Shown here: positions 35,661-45,705 of the stretch, piece by piece
How the letters are laid out: each line of letters starts with the position of its first letter
Position numbering within the stretch: the first letter of the stretch is position 1
Origin: Clostridia bacterium
Lineage (GTDB): Bacteria; Bacteroidota; Bacteroidia; Bacteroidales; 4484-276
Assembly: GCA_009928785.1 (NCBI GenBank)
Contig: SABY01000010.1
Coordinates: 1-58,048 of the forward strand
Length of the DNA: 58,048 nucleotides
Reading direction: 5' to 3'
Notes under the pieces: generated by a model
Seen by the model: the letters and a program-made list of their open reading frames with translations, nothing else
Database searches by the model: none
What the model was told of the DNA's origin: nothing
Position numbers and translations under genes: made by a program

Positions 35661-38462
35661 TCAGCCCACTACGATATTGATGATCTTGCGTGGCACCACA
35701 ATGATCTTGCGCACCTGATTGCCTTCTACCCACTTTTGAGCGGCCTCATCTTTCAGCGCTATCTCACCGGCTTGTTCTTTGGACATATCAACAGGCAGGC
35801 GCAACTTAAAGCGCAGTTTACCATTTATGCTAACGGGATATTCAAAAGTATCTTCACGCAGCATGGCCGCATCAAATTTAGGGAATGGCTCGTGCACCAC
35901 GCTGGTGCTGTGTCCAAGCTGATGCCACAGCTCTTCCGCGATATGCGGTGCGTAGGGCGCGATAAGTTTTACTAAATCTTCCAGCACCATGCGTTTGTTG
36001 CATTTTAGCTCTGTAAGCTCGTTAACGCAAATCATAAAAGCACTCACGCCGGTATTGAACGAAAACCGTTCGATGTCGTCGTGCAGGTGCTTGATGGCGG
36101 TATGGATGCTTTTCAACTCTGCGGCTTCTGGTTTTTGGTCGCTTACGCTAAATTGGTTTTTCTCGTCGTGAAACAAACGCCACAACTTGCGGATAAACCT
36201 GAAAACGCCTTCAATTCCTTGCACATCCCAGGGTTTGTCGTTTTCGAGGGGGCCAAGAAACATTTCGTAAAGGCGGAAGGTGTCGGCGCCATATTTCTCG
36301 ATAAGGTCATCGGGATTCTGGCTGTTGAAATATGATTTCGACATCTTCTCTACTTCCGAGCCGCAGAGGTATTTTCCATCCTCCAGGATAAACTCCGCAT
36401 CGGCATTTTCGGAGCGCCATTTTTTAAAACCAGCAATGTCGAGCTTATAGGTTTCTGGTGCGATGGTTTGCACGAGGCCGATATCCACGCGCAGAGGCGT
36501 AACACTGAACTTTTCTTTTAGCCCCAGCGAAACATAAGTGTTTTTCCCTGTGATGCGATACACAAAACTGGTGCGGCCCTGAATCTTCCCCTGGTTGATC
36601 ATTTTTTGGAAAGGCTCCTCCACCACCGTCATTCCCAGGTCGAAGAGGAATTTGTTCCAAAATCGGGAATAGATAAGATGGCCGGTGGCATGTTCGTCGC
36701 CGCCAAAATAAATATCCACGTTGCGCCAATAGGCGTTGGCATCTTTAGAAAAATATTCCTCATCGTTTTGCGGATCCATATAGCGCAGGTAATATCCGCT
36801 GCTACCGGCAAAGCCGGGCATGGTGTTGGTTTCGAGCGGATAGCCTTGTGCGGTTTTCCAGTTTTCGGCACGCGCCAGCGGCGGCTCACCACTCTCGGTG
36901 GGCAGAAATTTATCCACCGGCGGCAACTTTAGCGGAAGTTCATCTTCAGATAAAGTGTATGGGATTCCATTTTTGTAATAAACCGGGAAAGGTTCGCCCC
37001 AATAGCGTTGGCGGCTAAAGATGGCATCGCGCAGACGGTAATTGATACGACGCGTTCCCAAATTGTTTTCTTCCAGATAATCGATGATTTTGCTGATAGC
37101 TTCGGCAACCTCCAGGCCTGTTATAACGCCCGAATTGATGAGGGTGCCTTCTTTAGCATCGTATGAATCGTCCCACTCCAGCGGATCGGTAAGTATTTCA
37201 TCGGGACGTTTCACCACTTGTAATATGGGCAGCAGGAAATGTTTGGCAAAGGCAAAGTCGCGGCTGTCGTGGGCAGGCACCGCCATGATGGCTCCGGTGC
37301 CATAACCTGCCAGCACATAATCCGCTACGTAAATCTTCATGCGCTCACCGTTGAGCGGATTAATGGCATACGAACCGGTAAAGGCGCCGGTAATTTTTTT
37401 CACTTCCGTCATGCGGTCACGTTCCGAGCGTTTTTTGGTGGTCTCGATATACTCGCGCACCGGGCCGCGGCATTGCGGCGTGGTGATGTTGAGTACAATC
37501 GGGTGTTCCGGAGCCAGCACCATAAAAGTGGCGCCATAAAGTGTGTCGGGGCGGGTGGTAAAAACTTCAATCTTCTCGGGATGATCCTCTACTTCAAAGA
37601 GAACAGATGCTCCCTGGCTGCGGCCAATCCATTCGCGCTGCTGTTTTTTTACCGATTCCGACCAATCTACCTTTTCCAGCCCATCGAGCAAGCGGTCGGC
37701 ATAAGCGGTAATGCGCAGCGACCATTGACGCATCAGCTTACGCTCTACCGGGTGGCCGCCACGCACCGAAAAACCTTCGCTCACCTCGTCATTGGCAAGC
37801 ACAGTTCCCAGTTCGGGGCACCAGTTTACCATTGTATCCGATAGGAAAGCCAGCCGATAGTGCATCAGCAATTCCTGTTGTTGCTGCTCATCCATAGCTT
37901 TCCACTGCCCGGCAGTAAAAGGCTCATGTGCATCATGCCGCACATCAATGTTTGCCGAGCCGCTGTTTTGAAAATGCTCTACCAGGCGGGTCACCGGCTG
38001 CGCTTTGCCGGCATTATTATCATAATAATGATGGAATAGTTTGATAAAAGTCCACTGTGTCCATTTATAATATTTCGGGTCACAGGTTCTTACCTCCCGA
38101 TCCCAGTCGTAGGCAAAGCCAATCTTGTCGAGCTGTTCGCGGTAGCGTTCAATGTTTTTCAGGGTGGTAACTTCAGGATGCGTACCCGTTTGAATGGCGT
38201 ATTGCTCGGCGGGTAAGCCATAGGCATCAAAGCCCATCGGATGTAGCACGTTGTATCCGCCGGCCATCATGTAGCGCGCGTAGATGTCGCTGGCAATATA
38301 TCCGAGCGGATGCCCCACATGCAGGCCGGCGCCCGACGGGTATGGAAACATATCGAGAATATAAAATTTGGGCTTGCTGCTTTGGTTGGAGGCTTTGTAG
38401 ATTTTGTTGTCACTCCAGTATTTCTGCCATTTCTTCTCTATTTCCTGAAAGTTGTAATCCAT
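35661..38462 (-). CDS. leuS: leucyl-tRNA synthetase
   Basis: 933 aa, normal length. HIGH-type motif [16 protein letters not shown] near residues 40-55, the CP1 editing domain with [20 protein letters not shown] near 300, the leucine-specific [17 protein letters not shown], and KMSKS near 706. Charges tRNA-Leu with leucine and hydrolyses mischarged products. The anticodon-binding domain is complete ([12 protein letters not shown]...). I see no T-box or leader peptide upstream. Confidence 0.98.
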   Translation of the reverse strand: MDYNFQEIEKKWQKYWSDNKIYKASNQSSKPKFYILDMFPYPSGAGLHVGHPLGYIASDIYARYMMAGGYNVLHPMGFDAYGLPAEQYAIQTGTHPEVTTLKNIERYREQLDKIGFAYDWDREVRTCDPKYYKWTQWTFIKLFHHYYDNNAGKAQPVTRLVEHFQNSGSANIDVRHDAHEPFTAGQWKAMDEQQQQELLMHYRLAFLSDTMVNWCPELGTVLANDEVSEGFSVRGGHPVERKLMRQWSLRITAYADRLLDGLEKVDWSESVKKQQREWIGRSQGASVLFEVEDHPEKIEVFTTRPDTLYGATFMVLAPEHPIVLNITTPQCRGPVREYIETTKKRSERDRMTEVKKITGAFTGSYAINPLNGERMKIYVADYVLAGYGTGAIMAVPAHDSRDFAFAKHFLLPILQVVKRPDEILTDPLEWDDSYDAKEGTLINSGVITGLEVAEAISKIIDYLEENNLGTRRINYRLRDAIFSRQRYWGEPFPVYYKNGIPYTLSEDELPLKLPPVDKFLPTESGEPPLARAENWKTAQGYPLETNTMPGFAGSSGYYLRYMDPQNDEEYFSKDANAYWRNVDIYFGGDEHATGHLIYSRFWNKFLFDLGMTVVEEPFQKMINQGKIQGRTSFVYRITGKNTYVSLGLKEKFSVTPLRVDIGLVQTIAPETYKLDIAGFKKWRSENADAEFILEDGKYLCGSEVEKMSKSYFNSQNPDDLIEKYGADTFRLYEMFLGPLENDKPWDVQGIEGVFRFIRKLWRLFHDEKNQFSVSDQKPEAAELKSIHTAIKHLHDDIERFSFNTGVSAFMICVNELTELKCNKRMVLEDLVKLIAPYAPHIAEELWHQLGHSTSVVHEPFPKFDAAMLREDTFEYPVSINGKLRFKLRLPVDMSKEQAGEIALKDEAAQKWVEGNQVRKIIVVPRKIINIVVG

Positions 38463-38523
38463 TATATTTTTCTATTAAAAATTAAAAAATCGGGTGCGAA
38501 ATTATCATAACATTTTATCTGTC

Positions 38524-38537
38524 TGGGCTAAAGCCCA
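38524..38537. repeat. short perfect palindrome (REP-like)
   Basis: TGGGCTAAAGCCCA lies in the 183-bp gap between leuS and the proline dehydrogenase gene. A related palindrome (TTGGCTTTAGCCAA) occurs at 52087-52100. Neither has a strong terminator context here, so they may be members of a short dispersed repeat. Confidence 0.4.
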
Positions 38538-38645
38538 TCGAATTTTTTTATCTTTCCCCCGGAGTAAAGGCAGGAGTAAGTAATCAGATAGCTACAAAAT
38601 AGCACTTACCGGTTTTGCGCAATCAATGTCATCCACTCCCCGGAT

Positions 38646-39818
38646 TTATCGTTTGGTCTGGCTGCGTCGGTTCATCTCTTTGCTTATCAGGCTCAGCTCG
38701 CGGCCGGTTTGTCCTTTTACGGAAGTGTTTTCTTCGGCACGGCGCACCAGGTAAGGAATCACATGCTTCACCGGCCCGTAGGGCAAATATTTGGCTACGT
38801 TGTATCCGGCATGTGCCAGGTTAAAACTAATGTGGTCGCTCATGCCGTAAAGCTGCGAAAACCATACGCGCGGGTCACCGTTTTTGAGGCCTTGCTGCTG
38901 CATCAGTTCGGTGAGATAGCGCGCGCTGTATTCGTTATGTGTTCCGTTAAAGATGGTAATCCTGCCAATGTTCTCCATACAGAATTTCAGCGCCAGGTTA
39001 TAATCGCGGTCGGTGCTCTCTTTGTCGGGCTGAATCGGTGATGGATAGTTCATCTCTAAGGCCCGCTCACGCTCTTTTTCCATGTAGGCACCACGCACAA
39101 ACTTAGCGCCCAGGTAGTAGTTGCCATCCACAGCTTTTTGCAACGATTTTTTTAAAAACGCCAGCCGGTCGTGGCGATACATCTGGAAAGTGTTGAACAC
39201 GATGGCGCGCTTGCCATTGTATTTCACCATCATCTGCTCCACCACCTCATCAATAAAATTCTGATACCACGAGTCTTCGGCATCGATTAGAATGGGGATA
39301 TTTTGGTCGTGAGCGGTCTTGCAAAGCATATCTATTCGATTGCGGAAATTATCGGCTTCGGTAGCTTCGGCGGGCGAAAGTTTTTGTCCGGCACTCACTT
39401 TTGTAAGCACGTTGGCAGTGGTAAAAGCCGTGGGTTTGAAAACCGCAAACGGAATGTTAGGCTCCATGCCTGCGTTGGCTATTGAGCGGAGCGTTTCGTC
39501 GAATGCCGCCTGAATATCCTCGGGAGCTTCGCGCCCTTCCACAGAATAATCGAGGATAGCTTTAACGTTGTAATTGGCCAACTCATGCACCGTATCGGCA
39601 CACTCGGCGATTGTTTCGCCACCCACAAACTGTTTGTAAATGGTTGGCTTCACAATCCAGTTGATGGGGACTTGCATCCGAATGGCTGTTTGCGTAAGCG
39701 CTCCGCCAATACGCACCAAGCTGTTGTGCGCTAAGGTTTTGAACAACATGTAGGAGCGCCGCAGGTCGTTGTCGGTTTTGCTTTTGAAAGCTATCTCGGT
39801 ATTATCGAATGAAATCAT
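38646..39818 (-). CDS. proline dehydrogenase (monofunctional PutA-type)
   Basis: 390 aa from the ATG at 39818 (MISFDNTEIAF); nine further upstream codons are open but begin in an A/T-rich leader. It has the PRODH barrel motifs ILDYSVEGRE, NIPILIDAEDSW, AIVFNTFQMYRHDRL, AKFVRGAYMEKERERA and the C-terminal LAHAGYNVAKYLPYGPV with YLVRRAEEN. FAD-dependent oxidation of proline to pyrroline-5-carboxylate, passing electrons to the quinone pool. The partner P5C dehydrogenase is not in this window. Confidence 0.94.
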   Translation of the reverse strand: MISFDNTEIAFKSKTDNDLRRSYMLFKTLAHNSLVRIGGALTQTAIRMQVPINWIVKPTIYKQFVGGETIAECADTVHELANYNVKAILDYSVEGREAPEDIQAAFDETLRSIANAGMEPNIPFAVFKPTAFTTANVLTKVSAGQKLSPAEATEADNFRNRIDMLCKTAHDQNIPILIDAEDSWYQNFIDEVVEQMMVKYNGKRAIVFNTFQMYRHDRLAFLKKSLQKAVDGNYYLGAKFVRGAYMEKERERALEMNYPSPIQPDKESTDRDYNLALKFCMENIGRITIFNGTHNEYSARYLTELMQQQGLKNGDPRVWFSQLYGMSDHISFNLAHAGYNVAKYLPYGPVKHVIPYLVRRAEENTSVKGQTGRELSLISKEMNRRSQTKR

Positions 39819-40028
39819 CTTAGTTTTTTTTGCAAAAGTAACCAATCGTCGCGTTTGTCAAAGTGGATAAAATGTAACAGGGGTTTCTTTTGACGCTCGA
39901 AAGTCCTGTGGATGTTTCGAGGTCTGTTTAGCGCCAAGCGCTCACGTTCAACTTAGGTTGGTTTCGACTTGGTTCGACTACGCGCTCTGCTCGTTCTTTC
40001 TTCCCTTCAAAATTCGATATTCTCCGGT

Positions 40029-40153
40029 TCGATATTCAAAAATACAATCCCGGCGCCATGCTCTTTGCGCCACGCGCCCTGCCTTTTTTACTTCATCATT
40101 CGATATTCAAAAATACAATCCCGGCGCCATGCTCTTTGCGCAAAGCGCCCTGC
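40029..40153. repeat. 71-bp direct repeat, two copies, in the gap before ovoA
   Basis: A block of about 53 bp beginning TTCGATATTCAAAAATACAA and ending GCGCCCTGC occurs at 40029-40081 and again at 40100-40153. The copies differ at only a few positions (CCACGC versus CAAAGC) and the period is 71 bp. The whole gap 39,819-40,229 holds no credible gene; three overlapping open frames there follow from the repeat. Confidence 0.8.
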
Positions 40154-40229
40154 TTCTTCCCGTCGATTAGCCCTATAAACAAAGCCCCTTTTGCTTTGTT
40201 ACTTTTGCACATTTATAAAGTTTTAAAAA

Positions 40230-42356
40230 ATGAAAAAAAAATTGGCGGAGATGGTCACACGAACCATCGTATTAGATAAGGGCGAAGCGGAAGATAAAAG
40301 AAAAGAGATTCTTGAATATTTTCAAAAAACCTACGAACTTCACGAAAGGCTCTACGACACGCTGCGCAGCGACGAGACTTTTTACATGCGTGCCGATCCG
40401 CTGCGCCATCCGCTGATTTTTTACCTGGGACATACAGCGGCATTTTTTATTAATAAATTAATCCTTGCCCGCCTCATCGACAAGCGTGTGAATGCTCATT
40501 TTGAGTCGATATTTGCAATAGGCGTAGATGAAATGTCGTGGGACGACCTCAACGAAACCCATTACGCCTGGCCTTCGGTGGAAGAGGTGCGCCATTACCG
40601 CAAAGAAGTGCGGCAGGTTGTGGAGAAGCTTATCGCAACGCTTCCGCTGGAGATGCCCATCACGTGGACGCATCCATGGTGGACCATCATGATGGGCATC
40701 GAGCACGAACGCATCCACATCGAGACTTCGTCGGTGCTTATCCGGCAACTGCCCATCGACCAGGTGAAGCCGCTACCGCTGTGGGAGATTTGCACAGATA
40801 GTGGCCCCGCTCCCGCTAACGAACTCATTCCCATAAAGGGCGGCGAAGTGATGCTTGGCAAAAAACGCGATCATCCGCTGTATGGCTGGGACAATGAGTA
40901 CGGCCTGCACATGGAAGAAGTGGAAAGTTTCGACGCTGCAAAATATCTGGTTTCTAATCAGGAATTTTTGGAGTTTGTTGAAGCCGGCGGATACGCCACC
41001 GAAAAATACTGGACGGAAGAAGGCTGGCGCTGGCGCAACTACCGCCAAGCCCATCATCCGGTGTTTTGGATAATAGCTAATGGCGATTGGAAATTACGCA
41101 CCATGACGCACATTATCAGTATGCCGTGGAACTGGCCGGCAGAAGTAAATTATCTGGAGGCCAAAGCTTTTACCACCTGGAAAAGTGAACAAACCGGACA
41201 AACCTATCGCCTGCCCACCGAAGAAGAATGGTATCGCTTACGCGAAACGCAGACGATCGCGGATCAACCCTTCTGGGAAAAGGCTCCCGGCAACATCAAC
41301 CTGGAATATTTTGCTTCGTCGGTGCCTGTGGATAAATTTCGCTTTGGCGAATTTTACGACCTCATCGGCAACGTGTGGCAATGGACTGAAACGCCCATCA
41401 ATGGCTTTCCGGGCTTTGAAGTGCATCCGTTCTACGACGACTTTTCGGCACCCACTTTCGACATGCGCCACAACCTCATCAAAGGCGGCTCGTGGATTTC
41501 GACCGGCAACGAAGCTACACGCGATTCGCGCTACGCTTTTCGGCGCCACTTTTTCCAACATGCCGGCTTCCGTTATATTCGCAGCGATGCCCCGGTAAAA
41601 ATTCAACAAACCACCTACGAAACCGATGCGCTGGTGTCGCAATATTGCGAATCGCATTATGGCAAAACCTATTTTGATGTGCCCAACTTTGCTGCCCATA
41701 GCGCCGCGATTTGTATAAAACACACCCACGATAAGCCCCGTCGCCGGGCGCTCGACCTGGGCTGCGCAGTAGGTCGCACAACTTTTGAGCTGGCACGCCA
41801 TTTCGACTTTGTAACCGGCCTGGATTTCTCGGCACGATTTATTAAAATTGCCGACGACCTGCTCAACAATGGTCGCATACGGTATGTGCTGCCCGAAGAA
41901 GGTGAACTGGTTTCGTTTCATGAGGTTACTCTGGAAGAATCGGGATTTGCTGACCTGCGCAATAAGGTGGAATTCTATCAGGCTGATGCGGTGAATCTCA
42001 GTCCAAAATATTCGGGCTACGATCTGATTTTTGCCGGCAACCTCATCGACAGGCTCTACGACCCCGGTAAGTTTCTCGACACCATCCACGAACGGCTAAA
42101 CGCGGGTGGTGTGCTCATTCTGGCGTCGCCTTACACCTGGCTCGAAGAATATACGCCCCGGCAGAAATGGTTGGGCGGCTACAAAAAAGATGGCGAGCCG
42201 GTAACTTCAATAGACGGGCTTCATGAGCATCTGGATGCTAATTTCGATTTGGTGGCCGATCCCTTTAAGGTTCCCTTTGTGATACGCGAAACCCGCAATA
42301 AGTTTCAGCATACGCTCTCGGAATTTACGGTGTGGCAGCGGACTTTTATAAAATAG
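40230..42356 (+). CDS. ovoA: OvoA-type 5-histidylcysteine sulfoxide synthase/methyltransferase (ovothiol biosynthesis)
   Basis: 708 aa with the three-part OvoA layout: an N-terminal DinB-like iron-binding domain (about 20-180, with LGHTAAFF and the HERIHIE ligand motif), a formylglycine-generating-enzyme/sulfatase-modifying-like domain (about 200-455; YRLPTEEEWYRL, GNVWQWTETP, KGGSWISTGNEA, RYAFRRHFF), and a C-terminal SAM methyltransferase (about 490-700; LDLGCAVGRTTFEL). The enzyme joins cysteine to histidine with O2 to give 5-histidylcysteine sulfoxide, and the methyltransferase later N-methylates the 5-thiohistidine to ovothiol A. The fusion distinguishes it from ergothioneine EgtB. The separate lyase OvoB is not evident nearby, although the PLP enzyme at 44497-45675 is a possible stand-in. 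Confidence 0.9.
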   Translation: MKKKLAEMVTRTIVLDKGEAEDKRKEILEYFQKTYELHERLYDTLRSDETFYMRADPLRHPLIFYLGHTAAFFINKLILARLIDKRVNAHFESIFAIGVDEMSWDDLNETHYAWPSVEEVRHYRKEVRQVVEKLIATLPLEMPITWTHPWWTIMMGIEHERIHIETSSVLIRQLPIDQVKPLPLWEICTDSGPAPANELIPIKGGEVMLGKKRDHPLYGWDNEYGLHMEEVESFDAAKYLVSNQEFLEFVEAGGYATEKYWTEEGWRWRNYRQAHHPVFWIIANGDWKLRTMTHIISMPWNWPAEVNYLEAKAFTTWKSEQTGQTYRLPTEEEWYRLRETQTIADQPFWEKAPGNINLEYFASSVPVDKFRFGEFYDLIGNVWQWTETPINGFPGFEVHPFYDDFSAPTFDMRHNLIKGGSWISTGNEATRDSRYAFRRHFFQHAGFRYIRSDAPVKIQQTTYETDALVSQYCESHYGKTYFDVPNFAAHSAAICIKHTHDKPRRRALDLGCAVGRTTFELARHFDFVTGLDFSARFIKIADDLLNNGRIRYVLPEEGELVSFHEVTLEESGFADLRNKVEFYQADAVNLSPKYSGYDLIFAGNLIDRLYDPGKFLDTIHERLNAGGVLILASPYTWLEEYTPRQKWLGGYKKDGEPVTSIDGLHEHLDANFDLVADPFKVPFVIRETRNKFQHTLSEFTVWQRTFIK

Positions 42357-42414
42357 TTCTCGCAGATTTTCGCGAATGTAAAAACGCAGAGTAGCGCAAA
42401 TCTGAGTGAAATCT

Positions 42415-42614
42415 ATCTGCGCAAACCAGCGAGAAATCTATCTGCGCAAACCAGCGAGAAAATTATCTGCGCAAACCAGCGAGAAAATTATCTGCGCAAA
42501 TCAGCGAGAAAATTATCTGCGCAAACCAGCGAGAAAATTATCTGCGCAAACCAGCGAGAAATCTATGTGCGCAAACCAGCGAGAAAATTATCTGCGCAAA
42601 TCAGCGAGAAACAA
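42415..42614. repeat. 25-bp minisatellite, eight copies
   Basis: Unit ATCTGCGCAAACCAGCGAG plus 6 nt (AAAATT or AAATCT), starting at 42415, 42440, 42465, 42490, 42515, 42540, 42565 and 42590. Differences are single bases (CC to TC, ATCTG to ATGTG). There are no unique spacers, so it is not a CRISPR. Because 25 is not a multiple of 3, it gives a long false frame with a 25-residue repeat. Between it and 42,849 lies only a short frame (42631-42750, reading GLLILVALGASYGAKKVHDF), perhaps a gene remnant. Confidence 0.95.
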
Positions 42615-42849
42615 ACCTCAAAACATATAATATGAAAACGGATTGCTGATACTGGTAGCTCTCGGTGCGAGCTATGGCGCGAAGAAAGTGCATGATTTTC
42701 ACAAAGCGGTGGCAAAGACACAGAACCGGAAACAGTCATCCACCTCCTGAGGATTTAGTGCGCGTTCGCGACAAAGCCGACTTAATGGATAATCACGAAT
42801 TACCTCTTCATTTTTATTTAGAAATTAAGACCTTTGCAAACAAAAAACA

Positions 42850-44157
42850 ATGCTGAAGGGATATCGCGGAAAGCTATTTGATTTTGCAAACGACGCCACC
42901 ATAGAAAATGCCGGCGCAAAGCACAGATATTACACTAACGGATTGCTGCTCGTGGAAGCGGGAAAGGTTGTGGCTGCAGGCGATTACGACGAGCTTGCCG
43001 GTGAAGCCATCGGAGCTGAAATTGTAGATTATGGTCACTGCCTGATTGTGCCGGGGTTTGTGGATGCACATGTGCATTCGGTGCAAACCAAAGCCATTGC
43101 CTCGTTTGGCAAAGAGCTGCTCGACTGGCTCGATAGCTATATTTTCCCCGCCGAAACACTTTTTGAGCAGCCGGATTATGCCCGCATACATACACGCTTT
43201 TTTCTGAAGCAGCTTCTAAAAAATGGTACCACCACCGCCGTGGTTTATTCGTCGGTGCATGCTGCTGCTGCCGAAGCACTTTTTGAAGAAGCCGCAAAAC
43301 TTAACATGCGGCTCATTGGCGGCAATACCTGGATGGATCGCAATGCACCTGAGGAACTGTGCCTCCCGGCAGAAGCATCGTTTGAGCTTTCAGAGCAGCT
43401 TATTAAAAAATATCATAACCAACAAAGGCTTCATTTTGCCCTCACGCCACGCTATGCCATCACCAGCAGCCCCAAATCACTCCGGATGGTTGCACATCTT
43501 TTTGAAACACGCAGCGACCTTTATCTGCAAACACATATTTCAGAAAATCTCAAGGAGATAGAAACCGTACACCACTATTATCCCGACCGTCGTAACTATC
43601 TGGACGTTTATGATTATTTTGGATTACTCTCACCCCGCACGCTTTTGGGGCATGGTATCCATCTTACCAGCGAAGAACTAAAGCGTGTAGCCGACAGCAA
43701 AACAAAAATTGTGCATTGCCCTTCGTCCAACCTTTTTCTGGGCAGCGGTCTGTTGGATTTTTATCGTATGCAGCGCTCCGGAATTGAACTCGCAATGGGC
43801 AGCGATGTGGGCGCCGGCACCAGCTTTTCGATGCTGCAAACCCTGCAGGATGCCTACAAAGTTTCAGCGCTCAAAGGTGAACCACTTAATGCCATGGACG
43901 CTTTTTACAGCATCACGCTGGGAGGAGCCAAAGCCTTGCTGTTGGATGGCATGATTGGTAATTTTGATATAGGAAAAGAAGCCGATTTTGTGGTGATTGA
44001 CCCCACACAAAGCGAATTGATAAACTACCGCACCCGTGACGCTTCACTCGACGAAATGCTTTTTGCCCTGATGATCCTGGGCGACGACCGGGTGATAAAA
44101 GCTACTTACCTGATGGGGGAAATGGTGAAGATAGAGGAGGTAGAAGGTAGAGGGTAG
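42850..44157 (+). CDS. guaD: guanine deaminase (amidohydrolase superfamily)
   Basis: 435 aa. The metal-site motifs of the family are intact: PGFVDAHVHS (HxH, near 70-80), HISEN, LLGHGIHL and MGSDVGAG, with NPTxxR-region equivalents (TPRYAITSS). The QTKAIASFGKELLDWLDSYIFPAE segment resembles guanine deaminases specifically. It converts guanine to xanthine and ammonia (Zn-dependent, cytoplasmic), serving purine salvage or nitrogen release. The last codons (EEVEGRG) run into a 7-bp minisatellite, so the natural C-terminus may have been altered by repeat growth. Confidence 0.9.
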   Translation: MLKGYRGKLFDFANDATIENAGAKHRYYTNGLLLVEAGKVVAAGDYDELAGEAIGAEIVDYGHCLIVPGFVDAHVHSVQTKAIASFGKELLDWLDSYIFPAETLFEQPDYARIHTRFFLKQLLKNGTTTAVVYSSVHAAAAEALFEEAAKLNMRLIGGNTWMDRNAPEELCLPAEASFELSEQLIKKYHNQQRLHFALTPRYAITSSPKSLRMVAHLFETRSDLYLQTHISENLKEIETVHHYYPDRRNYLDVYDYFGLLSPRTLLGHGIHLTSEELKRVADSKTKIVHCPSSNLFLGSGLLDFYRMQRSGIELAMGSDVGAGTSFSMLQTLQDAYKVSALKGEPLNAMDAFYSITLGGAKALLLDGMIGNFDIGKEADFVVIDPTQSELINYRTRDASLDEMLFALMILGDDRVIKATYLMGEMVKIEEVEGRG

Positions 44158-44283
44158 AAGGTAGAAGGTAGATGGTAGAAGGTAGAAGGTAGAAGGTAGA
44201 AGGTAGAAGGTAGAAGGTAGAAGATAGAAGGTAGAGGGTAGAAGGTAGAAGATAGAAGGTAGAGGGTAGAGGGTAGAAGATAG
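44138..44283. repeat. 7-bp minisatellite (GGTAGAA)
   Basis: About 20 tandem copies of GGTAGAA with variants (GGTAGAG, GGTAGAT, AGATAGAA), overlapping the stop of the guanine deaminase gene. A 7-bp unit gives the same heptapeptide in all three frames of a strand, which explains the false minus-strand frame of repeating FYLLPST. Confidence 0.95.
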
Positions 44284-44470
44284 AATTTTGAATATCGAAT
44301 TTTGAATTTAGCCCCAACGGGGCGACATCAATCCAAGAATGACAAAAAAGATTGCCGAACAATATTTTAGAATTTTGAATATCGAATATCGAATATCGAA
44401 TTTTGAATATCGAATATCGAATTTTGAATATCGAATTTTGAATTTTAGCCCCAACGGGAGGATATTTATC
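44284..44470. repeat. AT-rich short repeats with two TAGCCCCAACGGG blocks
   Basis: Repeated AATTTTGAATATCGAAT units surround two copies of TAGCCCCAACGGG (near 44309 and 44447), the first extending to the hairpin CCCCAACGGGG. This kind of intergenic repeat is common in environmental Bacteroidota. No gene is seen between 44,158 and 44,496. Confidence 0.85.
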
Positions 44471-44496
44471 CTAAACCCAAATCCTAAATAAAACGT

Positions 44497-45675
44497 TTAT
44501 TCCCTCAGGCCGTCGACTGCTGCCCTGAGTTGTTCCATGGCCCACTGCACCATCTGATGCGGGCAGGCCACGTTGAGGCGCATAAATCCTTCGCCGCCGG
44601 TGCCAAACATTGCGCCTTCGTTGAGGCCCAGGTGCGCATTATTAATAAAGAAATCCTTCAGCTCTCCGGTCGAAAACCCCAGCGAACGGCAGTCGAGCCA
44701 AATCATGTAGGTGCTTTCTGGTTCGATCATCGTGATCTGCGGAATGTTTTTCTGCAAATATTCACCAACGAATTTTACGTTTTGATGCACATACTCCAGC
44801 AATTGTTCGAGCCACCCTTCGCCATGCGCATAAGCGGCCTGCAAAGCAATGGCGCCAAAAAGATTGCCCATGCCGGCGTGCAACTGGTCGTTGATCATGT
44901 GGTTGTATTTGTCGAGCAGGTCTTTGTTGGGGATGATAAGATAAGAGGTGGCAAGCCCCGCCAGATTGAAAGTTTTGGAAGGTGCGTTGCAGGTGACCGT
45001 TAGCGCAGCTACCTCCGGGCTGAGCGATGCCAACGGGATGTGCCGGTGTCCGTCGAAGATAAGATCGCTGTGAATTTCGTCGGAAACTATGAGCACATCG
45101 TTGTCGATGCAAATCTGCGCCATTGTTTCCAGCTCGTGCCGCGTCCACACGCTGCCGCCCGGATTGTGTGGATGACACAGCAGCAACATGCGTGCACCCA
45201 CGGCTTTTTGTTTCAGATCATCCAAATCCATACAAAGCCGGCCATTTTTCAACACCAAAGGATTTTCGATAATCTCGCGGCCATTTTCGCGGATAGCGCC
45301 AAAAAACGGAAAATACACCGGTGGCTGTACAATGATGCGGTCGGTAGGTTCAGTGAGCGCCATCACCAGCATGTTGAGCGCCGGCACCACGCCGGGGCTA
45401 AAACATAGCCACGCCGGATCGACATCCCACCCATGGCGTTTTTTCATCCAGCTTACTATGGCTTCATTAAATTCGTTTCCACGAAAAGTATAGCCCAATA
45501 TTTCATGCTCCAGCCGTTTGCGCAGTGCGTCTATCACAAAGTCGGGCGTGCGGAAATCCATGTCGGCAACCCACATCGGCAGCACTTCTTCGCTGCCAAA
45601 CACGCGTTGCAGGGCATCATATTTTATGCAATTAGTCCCTTCACGGGAAATGATTTCGTCGAAGTTGTATTTCAT
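44497..45675 (-). CDS. MalY/PatB-type PLP-dependent C-S lyase (cystathionine beta-lyase-like)
   Basis: 392 aa. Fold-type I aminotransferase-like enzyme of the MalY/PatB group: N-terminal 'PMWVADMDF' with 'LGYTFRGNEF', HPHNPGG in the cofactor site, SDEIHSDL, and the PLP lysine in NAPSKTFNLAGL (near 235). Family members cleave C-S bonds of cystathionine or cysteine conjugates to pyruvate, ammonia and a thiol. Its closeness to an ovoA gene makes a role in breaking the histidylcysteine sulfoxide C-S bond conceivable, because OvoB and EgtE are PLP lyases too; this is speculation. Confidence 0.9.
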   Translation of the reverse strand: MKYNFDEIISREGTNCIKYDALQRVFGSEEVLPMWVADMDFRTPDFVIDALRKRLEHEILGYTFRGNEFNEAIVSWMKKRHGWDVDPAWLCFSPGVVPALNMLVMALTEPTDRIIVQPPVYFPFFGAIRENGREIIENPLVLKNGRLCMDLDDLKQKAVGARMLLLCHPHNPGGSVWTRHELETMAQICIDNDVLIVSDEIHSDLIFDGHRHIPLASLSPEVAALTVTCNAPSKTFNLAGLATSYLIIPNKDLLDKYNHMINDQLHAGMGNLFGAIALQAAYAHGEGWLEQLLEYVHQNVKFVGEYLQKNIPQITMIEPESTYMIWLDCRSLGFSTGELKDFFINNAHLGLNEGAMFGTGGEGFMRLNVACPHQMVQWAMEQLRAAVDGLRE

Positions 45676-45705
45676 ATTTTCTTTTCTAATCCACTATTTC
45701 AAACC

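Noticed and set aside
39958..40279. Three short plus-strand frames before ovoA
   Set aside because: They arise from the 71-bp direct repeat and share the same repeated peptide pieces.
42406..42630. Plus-strand frame of 74 codons and possible CRISPR array
   Set aside because: The repeats are directly adjacent with no unique spacers, and the frame exists only because a 25-bp unit lacks stops; it has no start context.
42665..42856. 63-codon plus-strand frame before guanine deaminase
   Set aside because: No recognisable features; another frame in the same stretch (GLLILVALGASYG...) looks more like a remnant, but has no ATG and is too short to call.
44102..44362. Minus-strand frame of 86 codons rich in Leu/Pro/Ser
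   Set aside because: It is the reverse reading of a 7-bp minisatellite; the repeating FYLLPST peptide is a by-product.
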